Of a stretch of 13,064 nt of DNA, positions 8,501 through 13,064 are shown in pieces. Where the stretch lies: NCBI GenBank assembly GCA_045106295.1, contig JBGCEI010000064.1:1-13064 (forward strand). The letters are read 5' to 3'. The translations under genes and the position numbers were made by a program. The DNA comes from WTJX01 sp045106295 (GTDB taxonomy: Bacteria > Bacteroidota > Bacteroidia > Cytophagales > JAAEPT01). The stretch's first letter is position 1. Every line of letters begins with the position of its first letter. The notes under the pieces were generated by a model. It did not search any database. It worked only from the letters and a program-made list of their open reading frames with translations, and was not told where the DNA came from.

Positions 8501-8769
8501 AATCTAAAGGGAAATTTGGTTTAATCGATCATAATGGAAATTATGTTTTACAGCCGTACTACGACAGAATCATTCACTTAAAGACAGGTAACGCTATCGT
8601 GAAAACAAACAAGTTAGTTGGTCTTTTAGGAACTAACGGATTAGAGGTTTTAGATGCTGAATATGATAGAATTACTAAGTTCGATGATGAACTAATCAAG
8701 GTTGAGAAATCTGGTAATATTGGATACACCAATTCAGTAGGTAACTGGCTTTGGGAGCCTAAGCACTAA
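5503..8769 (+). CDS. Giant exported WG-repeat protein
   Basis: This 1088-residue protein has an N-terminal signal peptide (hydrophobic about 8-20, cleavage likely near residue 24) and is otherwise built almost entirely of WG repeats. Each unit runs about 35-48 residues around a core such as KWGYINATGKLVIP followed by a Y-D-x-x-x-x-F-x-x-G-x-A-x-V segment. I count about 28 cores, about 20 of them canonical and the rest eroded. An acidic, Lys-rich interruption (about residues 360-395, nucleotides 6580-6690) splits the array into an N-terminal block of about 9 units and a C-terminal block of about 18. The central region around residues 480-580 is the most divergent. WG repeats occur widely in exported Bacteroidota proteins, but their ligand is unknown. 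No anchoring, protease or Por sorting domain is visible at the C-terminus. A leader of about 100 bases separates it from the preceding gene. Confidence 0.9.
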   Translation: MDQIKRHLVFAVVFVLTVCVSSGADVSKLIPVKENGKWGYINATGKLVIPMSYDGAGEFDKFGFAIIKKGSKYGLIDKFNSKVIQEKYDNIEVVDRKKILVKQGDYFGVINLINNTPVEFQYDEIKTFDNGFLKIKKGNLYGIVSDDGKLVSDPLFSAIKLTNNFFICSQNKRYGVFNLKGTEILKAKYKDIIATEEVLFFQDDEGLWGGVNIKGDQLIPKVYEYLQLIAPGLVKTTSGNKHGLIAIPSGKQLFDTKLKQIYSINEKLVAVQFDRQYKLVQSNGQALTSDMYADIRPLNGSLISVTHTGSKWGVVDYTGKTFLNEEYEYIGFYDYNILKLVKHGETSTKYIPEEYLVNNLKKDLVVEQHDAKDLLSNTKNEEEDANEELAERFGWFKYKKTNTWGLRSKEGKVLIRPVFTSVYIHEELNYAEVEMRYPTSEIKKNVFKSKKTKKTRFEVMTKFGVFDHTTNSFIIPPKFWSIKVEDFKQGNYAHAMLEGGYPCLISKNGKDVKFSRIIKGRNGSKVKQLIGFIGEFVDGYAAVNYGGTLDVADEFSNDVVGGFNESLPHIRTSINQPFRYVTVKGGVWGYLDRNGAPVIRPLYAKARNMINGVFPVKGRNGMWGILSEQMDTLSPFKFANLEVFDKKMGLLEISKKNNYYAMADKQGNIISESVFEAIYDFHDGFARAKTNGKWTFIDENGKTITTPKFDAVKDFQEDLAPVKVGKLWGFIDKIGNFIIKPQYFDAGDFYDGLAWVQTRSGYGYIDKSGKEVIEPEFSAATDFTLGAAVVKSGGSFGVINKSGKYIVSPKYGKISRFDKSGYASVSKSATKGPYGLVNTAGKLVISLKYQDIRKVREGLVGVKKDGYYGFATESGKIVIKPKYKDVHEFNEGIAAVKIDNLWGYIDTKGVIIIDPIYENAHDFSEGKAIVSDKEHTIVLELDGQEHMLDHVKDVHDFHEGVAVAQASNNVFYFMNEDGQHIFQGDYEYAEDFIQGLAVVKSKGKFGLIDHNGNYVLQPYYDRIIHLKTGNAIVKTNKLVGLLGTNGLEVLDAEYDRITKFDDELIKVEKSGNIGYTNSVGNWLWEPKH

Positions 8770-8787
8770 AACGAAATCAATTTCGTT
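8770..8787 (+). other. Hairpin between the WG-repeat gene and the lipoprotein gene
   Basis: AACGAAAT-CA-ATTTCGTT is a perfect inverted repeat, realistically a 7-bp stem with a TCAA loop. It begins one base after the WG-repeat stop codon and ends 8 bases before the lipoprotein ATG. No T run follows, so it is not a standard intrinsic terminator. It could stabilise or process the mRNA 3' end, or modulate ribosome access to the downstream start. Confidence 0.45.
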
Positions 8788-8795
8788 AGCTATAT

Positions 8796-9017
8796 ATGAA
8801 GCTAAAAGCACTCATAGTCGTTTTAAGTCTCGTTTTTTTACAAAGTTGCTACTTACTGACTAACCGGAAGATGAAAAAATGCCCTGTAGAAACATGTAGG
8901 GTTAAAACACAACATTTTCATGAGCAAAGTGCTTTCAGAAGTAGAATAACTCCTTGGTGGAAAAAGAATCAAAACCCAAGAATAGGAGAAGACTGGAAGA
9001 ACCCAGTTAAAAAATAA
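8796..9017 (+). CDS. Small lipoprotein of unknown function
   Basis: The protein has 73 residues. It starts with a lipoprotein signal peptide (MKLKALIVVLSLVFLQSC) whose LQSC lipobox predicts cleavage and lipidation at Cys18. The mature part is only about 56 residues, strongly basic, with two further cysteines (MKKCPVETCRV) followed by HFH and a Trp-containing, Pro-rich tail (TPWWKKNQNPRIGEDWKNP). No family is recognised with confidence, although short Cys/His lipoproteins of this style are common in Bacteroidota. It starts 26 bases after the WG-repeat stop and is probably co-transcribed with it, so it may act in the same envelope compartment. The Cys/His pattern could bind metal or form a disulfide; this is inference. 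Confidence 0.75.
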   Translation: MKLKALIVVLSLVFLQSCYLLTNRKMKKCPVETCRVKTQHFHEQSAFRSRITPWWKKNQNPRIGEDWKNPVKK

Positions 9018-9021
9018 ACAC

Positions 9022-9029
9022 TACCTTTA
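9022..9029 (+). promoter_or_regulatory. Candidate -7 promoter box for trhO
   Basis: TACCTTTA differs from the Bacteroidota -7 consensus TAnnTTTG at one base and lies 34 bases before the trhO ATG. No TTG is found at the expected -33 distance, so support is weak. If real, trhO starts its own transcript separate from the WG-repeat/lipoprotein pair. Confidence 0.25.
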
Positions 9030-9063
9030 CATTTTATTTCGTTTAATTCTAATTTTATATAGT

Positions 9064-10119
9064 ATGCAACTGTATAATAAAGAGGATAAAAATATCCTTA
9101 AAAATAAAATGAGGGAGAGTCAAGTAGCTCGAATTACTCTTTCATTTTATCAATACCATTCTATTACTGATCCTCAGTCTTTCAGAGATGAATTATTTAT
9201 TGCCCTAGATAAACACCATGTATTAGGTCGCATTTATGTGGCGCAAGAAGGAATAAACGGTCAAATAAGTGTTCCTGAAAGTTCTTTTGAAGCGTTTAAA
9301 ATAGCTTTATATTCATTTGACTTTTTAAATGATGTGCGTTTAAATATAGCCGTAGAAGATGATGGAAAATCGTTTTTTAAGTTACTAATCAAAGTACGAA
9401 GCAAAATAGTGGCAGACGGTTTAGAAGATGAGAAGTTCGACGCATCTAATTGTGGAACTCATTTGGATGCCAAATCATTTAATGAATTAACAGATCAAGA
9501 AGATGCCATCATAGTGGATATGAGAAATCACTATGAAAGTGAAGTAGGGCATTTTAAGGAAGCCATACTACCTGATGCTGATACGTTTAGAGATGCGTTA
9601 CCTATGGTAGAAGAGATCATTAAAGGAAAAGAAGATAAGCATATTGTAATGTACTGTACAGGAGGCATTCGGTGTGAGAAGGCAAGTGCTTATTTTAAAC
9701 ACAAAGGCTTTGAAAATGTTTATCAATTAGAAGGAGGTATTATTAAATACGCTCAAGATGCGAAAGACTTAGGGATTGAAAATAAATACATCGGGAAGAA
9801 TTTTGTGTTTGACGAGCGTTTAGGGGAGCGTATATCTGAAGATGTAATCAGTAAATGTCATCAATGTGGAGCATCATGTGATACCCATACTAATTGTAAA
9901 AACGACGCCTGCCACCTATTATTCATTCAATGCGATAGTTGTGCAGGAAATCATGAAGGATGTTGTTCCGAAGCGTGTAATCAAGTCATTAAATTACCTG
10001 AAGAGAAACAAAAGGAGATCCGCCAACAAAAAGATTTAGGTAGGCAAGTATTTAAAAAGGGACGTTGGAAGACACCTGCTGAGTATAAAAATCATATTGA
10101 TCCGTATGAAGAAAAATAA
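9064..10119 (+). CDS. trhO: tRNA uridine(34) hydroxylase, rhodanese family
   Basis: The 351-residue protein matches E. coli YceA/TrhO (about 350 residues) from its N-terminus; MQLYNKEDKNILKNKM aligns with that family's start, so the ATG at 9064 is kept. The N-terminal domain carries RITLSFYQYHSI and the family signature VAQEGINGQIS at about 59-69. A rhodanese domain follows, with the active-site loop YCTGGIRCE (catalytic Cys198). A cysteine-rich C-terminal region lies at about 265-305 (CHQCGASC, CDSC, CCSEAC), which may bind metal. TrhO makes 5-hydroxyuridine at the wobble position of certain tRNAs, an oxygen-dependent route known from E. coli and Bacillus. The last 14 bases overlap the next gene. 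Confidence 0.94.
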   Translation: MQLYNKEDKNILKNKMRESQVARITLSFYQYHSITDPQSFRDELFIALDKHHVLGRIYVAQEGINGQISVPESSFEAFKIALYSFDFLNDVRLNIAVEDDGKSFFKLLIKVRSKIVADGLEDEKFDASNCGTHLDAKSFNELTDQEDAIIVDMRNHYESEVGHFKEAILPDADTFRDALPMVEEIIKGKEDKHIVMYCTGGIRCEKASAYFKHKGFENVYQLEGGIIKYAQDAKDLGIENKYIGKNFVFDERLGERISEDVISKCHQCGASCDTHTNCKNDACHLLFIQCDSCAGNHEGCCSEACNQVIKLPEEKQKEIRQQKDLGRQVFKKGRWKTPAEYKNHIDPYEEK

Positions 10120-10321
10120 AACACTTCATATTATTATAGGGCTTTTTAGCGCTTTATACATTGCCAATCCTACATTAGGTGTGTTTGAGTTTATTCCAGA
10201 CAATTTACCTTTTATAGGTAATCTTGATGAGTTAGGAGCATCGGCTCTTTTAATTCAAGCCATTAGAATTGTTTTTGGGAAAAGAAAACCTGAATCTATA
10301 GACGATATCTTAGATAAATAA
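10106..10321 (+). CDS. Small DUF1232-like membrane protein
   Basis: This is a 71-residue protein from the ATG at 10106. The hydrophobic segment IIIGLFSALYIANPTLGVFEFI and the motif FIPDNLPFIGNLDELGASALLI resemble the DUF1232 (YkvA-like) signature, in which a helix is followed by I-P-D-x-x-P-x-I-G-x-L-D-D/E. A second hydrophobic segment sits around residues 40-55 and the tail is charged. A TTG nine bases upstream is in frame but adds only three residues, so the ATG is preferred. It overlaps the trhO end by 14 bases, which suggests translational coupling. The function of the family is unknown. Assignment is from motif memory only. Confidence 0.72.
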   Translation: MKKNKTLHIIIGLFSALYIANPTLGVFEFIPDNLPFIGNLDELGASALLIQAIRIVFGKRKPESIDDILDK

Positions 10322-10348
10322 ATACTTTTACATAAAAGAGAATTAAGA

Positions 10349-11308
10349 ATGGATGTAAAGAACATCAAACTGTCTGTTGTTGTAGCAGTTTATAATGAAG
10401 AAGAAAATATTAGCTTATTACACCAAAAAGTAAGTGAAGCATTAGTTGGATACAATTATGAATTAGTTCTGGTAAACGACGGTTCTTCTGACGATACACT
10501 AGGCGAAATCATTAAGATAAAAGACGATAAAGTTAAGCTAGTTAACTTTAGACGAAACTATGGGCAAAGCCCTGCGCTGATGGCTGGGATAGATTTGGCT
10601 GATGGAGAATATGTCGTGACAATGGATGGCGATCTGCAGAATGACCCTACAGATATTCCTATGATGTTTGATAAGGCAGTAAATGAAAACTATGACCTAG
10701 TAACAGGAATACGTGCAAAACGGAAAGATGGGTTTATCCTTCGAAAGCTTCCTAGTAAAATTGCTAACCGATTGATTCAAAAATCTACAGGAACTAAAAT
10801 TAAAGACTTGGGTTGTGCTATTAAAGTCATTAAGTCTGATATCGCTAAAAACTTAGGTTTATACGGCGAAATGCATCGTTTTGTCTCTATTCTAGCTATG
10901 TACCAAGGAGCTAGAGTAGCACAAGTAGATGTAAAACACCATGCCCGTCAGTTTGGAGAATCTAAATATGGTTTAGGTAGAACATTTAAAGTCATTAGTG
11001 ATTTGTTCTTGATGTTATTCCTGAAGAAATACATTCAACGTCCTATTCATTTATTTGGTAAATATGGACTAATCCTATTTGTAATAGGTATGGTTATTAA
11101 TTTCTATTTATTGGGAATTAAGATAATTGGAGAAGAAATAGGAGGAAGACCTATTTTATTATTGGGCGTATTATTAGTTATTTCAGGAATTCAGTTAATT
11201 ACCGTAGGACTTATTGCAGAACTACAAATGAGAACGTATTACGAATCTCAAGATAAAAAACCATATACAATTAGAAATGTATATGTTGGAGGAGAGAAAA
11301 CAGCTTAG
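10349..11308 (+). CDS. GtrB/DPM-type family 2 glycosyltransferase
   Basis: The 319-residue protein has an N-terminal GT-A domain: SVVVAVYNEEENI (9-21), the nucleotide-sugar motif LVNDGSSDDT (41-50), and the metal-binding MDGDLQNDP (92-100). HARQFGESKYGLG (198-210) is followed by two C-terminal membrane helices (about 237-257 and 267-291). This is the layout of polyprenyl-phosphate glycosyltransferases such as GtrB, YkcC and dolichol-phosphate-mannose synthase relatives, which load a sugar onto undecaprenyl phosphate at the inner membrane. The sugar cannot be read from sequence. No flippase or GtrA partner is in the window. It starts 27 bases after the DUF1232-like gene and probably shares its transcript. 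No intrinsic terminator follows, but a long palindrome begins 39 bases downstream. Confidence 0.9.
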   Translation: MDVKNIKLSVVVAVYNEEENISLLHQKVSEALVGYNYELVLVNDGSSDDTLGEIIKIKDDKVKLVNFRRNYGQSPALMAGIDLADGEYVVTMDGDLQNDPTDIPMMFDKAVNENYDLVTGIRAKRKDGFILRKLPSKIANRLIQKSTGTKIKDLGCAIKVIKSDIAKNLGLYGEMHRFVSILAMYQGARVAQVDVKHHARQFGESKYGLGRTFKVISDLFLMLFLKKYIQRPIHLFGKYGLILFVIGMVINFYLLGIKIIGEEIGGRPILLLGVLLVISGIQLITVGLIAELQMRTYYESQDKKPYTIRNVYVGGEKTA

Positions 11309-11347
11309 TTGTAGAACTTAAAAAGTGATGAAAACTCCACCGAGAGG

Positions 11348-11520
11348 TTAAACCCGAAATATGCATTAGAGAGTCTATTCCGAATCTAACTATCTGCAAA
11401 TCAGTCGCTTTGCTAGTTTAGCCAATTTAACCCTAGCGGTGCTAGTCTGAAATGAGCTAAACCCCTGATTTCTTGCTAGTTAACTTCTCATAACGAATTC
11501 TAATGCAAAACCCGGGTTAA
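11348..11520. repeat. Long imperfect palindrome, MITE-like or collapsed IS remnant
   Basis: The two halves of this 173-base non-coding segment are imperfect inverted copies. The left end TTAAACCC...ATGCATTAGA (11348-11370) matches the reverse complement of the right end (TTAACCC...TTGCATTAGA read inward from 11520). Further in, TAACTA (11387-11392) matches the complement of TAGTTA (11477-11482). AAATCAG (11398-11404) pairs with CTGATTT (11465-11471), and GTTTAGC (11416-11422) with GCTAAAC (11456-11462). The centre holds CTAGC-ggt-GCTAG (11433-11445). No ORF of note lies inside. Such end-to-end symmetry is typical of MITEs or an IS that has lost its transposase. No target-site duplication is evident. 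As RNA it would fold into one long interrupted hairpin and could act as a bidirectional terminator. Confidence 0.6.
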
Positions 11521-11597
11521 ATAATGCGACACATAGTAAGAATGAAGCAATTAAATATTTAAAAAAAATGAAGTGTTCATGTATGAATTAATTAGTC

Positions 11598-11635
11598 TTG
11601 ATACTTGATGCTTTGTACTTAATACTTTAAAATAC
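11598..11635 (+). repeat. Degenerate 7-bp tandem repeat before sixA
   Basis: Four consecutive 7-base units follow one another without gaps: TTGATAC (11598-11604), TTGATGC (11605-11611), TTTGTAC (11612-11618) and TTAATAC (11619-11625). A looser unit TTTAAAATAC (11626-11635) ends exactly where the sixA ATG begins. The consensus is TTgATaC. The array also supplies promoter-like boxes: CTTG (11597-11600) and TACTTTAA (11623-11630) are spaced 22 bases apart, so it may double as the sixA promoter. A start there would give a leaderless or near-leaderless mRNA. Confidence 0.6.
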
Positions 11636-12139
11636 ATGAAAACCTTATACTTAGTTCGTCACGCTAAATCAGACTGGGGAGATGTCTCTCTAAAGGATTT
11701 TGATAGGCCATTAAACGCTCGTGGTTATGGAGATGCTCCAGCTATGGGGAAATACTTAAAGTCGAAAGAGGAGGTACCCGAGTTTATTGTAGCCAGTCCA
11801 TCACTTAGGACCACGTCTACTGCTCACATTTTATCAGAACAGTTAGGTAAAGATGCACAACAGATTCATTTTAATGATAGTATTTACGAGGCATCTGTTC
11901 GAGAATTATTAAATGCAGTGAATGCATTAGACGATCAATACAATTCTGTGATGTTGATAGGGCATAACCCTGCTAGTACTTATTTAGCAGAGTACTTAAC
12001 CAACGAAGAAATTGGAAATATGCCCACTTGTTCTGTAGTTAAAATAGTGTTTGATCTTAAAAGATGGGAGGAAATCTCCCAAAATACGGGTTCATCCGAA
12101 TTCTTTATTACTCCGAAGACACTAGAGGAAAGCGCATAG
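11636..12139 (+). CDS. sixA: SixA-type phosphohistidine phosphatase
   Basis: The 167-residue protein is a compact histidine-phosphatase-superfamily member close to the usual SixA length (about 160). The N-terminal RH motif LVRHAKSDW gives Arg8 and the phospho-accepting His9. SPSLRTTSTA contributes Arg58, and the second histidine is in LIGHNP (His110). DFDRPLNARGYGDA (21-34) is typical of SixA. E. coli SixA removes phosphate from histidine-phosphorylated proteins such as the nitrogen-PTS component; targets in Bacteroidota are less clear. It is cytosolic, with no signal peptide. The stop is one base before the murI start, indicating a two-gene operon. Polyphosphate kinase is not in this window. 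Confidence 0.9.
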   Translation: MKTLYLVRHAKSDWGDVSLKDFDRPLNARGYGDAPAMGKYLKSKEEVPEFIVASPSLRTTSTAHILSEQLGKDAQQIHFNDSIYEASVRELLNAVNALDDQYNSVMLIGHNPASTYLAEYLTNEEIGNMPTCSVVKIVFDLKRWEEISQNTGSSEFFITPKTLEESA

Positions 12140-12140
12140 T

Positions 12141-12962
12141 TTGGTAACTAATCAACAAATAACAGCTACATCACCCATCGGTATTTTTGATAGTGGAATA
12201 GGAGGGCTTACTGTTGCCAAAGAAATACAACAGATACTCCCGCATGAGCAATTAATCTACTTTGGTGACACGGTACATTTACCTTACGGAGACAAATCTA
12301 CCTCAGCGATACAAGCTTATGCCATTAAGATTTGTAACCTTTTACTAGAACATTCTTGTAAAGTAATAGTAATAGCCTGTAACTCTGCTTCAGCAGCAGC
12401 CTATGAGCTAGTTAAAGAATATGTAGGATCTAGAGCTAAAGTCATTAATGTAATCGACCCTACGGTAGAACATATCATGTCTTCTACAGAGGTAAATGCT
12501 TCTGTAGGGGTAATAGGAACTCGTAGAACAATAGAGACGAGTATTTACAAGCAAAAACTTTCTGACCACACTAGGTATGTGAATGAGCTCGCTACACCTC
12601 TCTTAGCACCTATGATAGAAGAAGGGTTTTACGAACATAAGATCAGTTACTCCATTATAGAACAGTATTTATCTGATGAACGGTTTACTGCTATTAAACA
12701 GCTTGTATTAGGGTGTACGCACTATCCATTGATTAAAGAAGAAATCAGTAATTACTTTAAAGGGAAAGTAGAAATCATTGATTCTGCCGAGTATGTAGCT
12801 CTATCAGTGAAAAAATATTTAAGTAATGCTTCTTTATTATCTAAAGAGAGAAAAGAGGAACATACCTTTTTTGTGTCAGATTTTACAAACTCATTTGACG
12901 CTTCTACTTCTTTGTTCTTTTCCGAGAAAGTGGAGTTACAGCTGTATAAGCTATGGGAATAA
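12141..12962 (+). CDS. murI: Glutamate racemase
   Basis: MurI interconverts L- and D-glutamate, supplying D-Glu for peptidoglycan. The 273-residue protein shows all family landmarks: IGIFDSGIGGLTVAKE with Asp17, YFGDTVHLPYG (40-50), the first catalytic cysteine in ACNSASA (Cys80), and the second in LGCTHYPL (Cys192, followed by His194). The length is normal and both catalytic cysteines are intact. The only start compatible with the conserved N-terminus is a TTG at 12141, one base after the sixA stop; no ATG or GTG occurs in frame before the FDSGIGG motif. Translation therefore probably depends on ribosomes finishing sixA. No clear terminator is seen in the 102 bases after the stop. Confidence 0.95.
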   Translation: MVTNQQITATSPIGIFDSGIGGLTVAKEIQQILPHEQLIYFGDTVHLPYGDKSTSAIQAYAIKICNLLLEHSCKVIVIACNSASAAAYELVKEYVGSRAKVINVIDPTVEHIMSSTEVNASVGVIGTRRTIETSIYKQKLSDHTRYVNELATPLLAPMIEEGFYEHKISYSIIEQYLSDERFTAIKQLVLGCTHYPLIKEEISNYFKGKVEIIDSAEYVALSVKKYLSNASLLSKERKEEHTFFVSDFTNSFDASTSLFFSEKVELQLYKLWE

Positions 12963-13064
12963 AAAAAAGCTGTTTTGTGTTTATAATAACTCTTTTTTAT
13001 AAATATGGGTAGTACTACTATTAGATCGTCAATTAAAAAAAGGTAACACTCTAATTCATCTCTT

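Noticed and set aside
10097..10105. TTG start for the DUF1232-like protein
   Set aside because: It adds only three residues and an ATG with a normal positively charged N-terminus follows at 10106.
10325..10338. Short CTTTT/AAAAG inverted repeat between the DUF1232-like gene and the glycosyltransferase
   Set aside because: A five-base A/T-dominated stem with no T run is too weak to call a terminator.
12980..13003. TTTATAA/TTATAAA inverted repeat downstream of murI
   Set aside because: The stem is entirely A/T with a 10-base loop and no following T tract, so it is expected by chance in this composition.
13009..13018. Perfect 10-base palindrome GTAGTACTAC near the window end
   Set aside because: It is short and isolated; without the sequence beyond the edge there is no basis for calling an operator.
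1..13064. CRISPR array, tRNA, rRNA, prophage or defence island
   Set aside because: No regularly spaced direct repeats, no tRNA-like cloverleaf or rRNA signature, and no nuclease, integrase, transposase or toxin-antitoxin gene was found on either strand.

Overview
The window looks like chromosomal DNA from a member of the Bacteroidota. The evidence is AT-rich sequence, almost no Shine-Dalgarno sites before the starts, possible TAnnTTTG-type promoter elements, and typical gene content: a SPOR protein beside exbB/exbD, WG-repeat and MORN-variant repeat secreted proteins, and a small Cys-lipobox lipoprotein. I cannot fix the class or genus. No tRNA, rRNA, CRISPR array, prophage or defence gene is visible. 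Most of the window is ordinary chromosome, and the oddities lie mainly in the non-coding gaps.

Layout. Positions 1-2066 are a leftward block. The SPOR-domain membrane protein comes first in transcription order and ends in a clear intrinsic terminator (1166-1204). It is followed by exbB, exbD and the first nine codons of one more gene cut by the window edge. ExbB/ExbD form the proton-driven inner-membrane motor that powers TonB-dependent outer-membrane transport; the SPOR protein probably binds septal or denuded peptidoglycan. Positions 2067-2545 are a 479-base divergent intergenic region. It holds candidate promoters and an unexplained, purine-rich, possibly structured stretch (about 2226-2403).

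Positions 2546-10321 run rightward. They encode an exported MORN-variant repeat protein, an abutting FAD-dependent dehydrogenase (COG2509 type), a 1088-residue exported WG-repeat protein, a 73-residue lipoprotein, the tRNA uridine hydroxylase TrhO, and a small DUF1232-like membrane protein overlapping the trhO end. A GtrB/DPM-type family 2 glycosyltransferase follows at 10349-11308. Positions 11309-11635 are a 327-base non-coding gap. It contains a long imperfect palindrome resembling a MITE or collapsed insertion sequence (11348-11520), then a tandem run of degenerate 7-bp units ending at the sixA start. sixA (phosphohistidine phosphatase) and murI (glutamate racemase, TTG start one base after the sixA stop) close the window.

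Functionally this is a mix of envelope biology (ExbBD motor, SPOR, MurI, glycosyltransferase, three exported proteins of unknown role) and housekeeping (TrhO, SixA). I found no convincing new multi-gene system. The best leads are the palindromic element, the heptamer array and the structured intergenic stretch.
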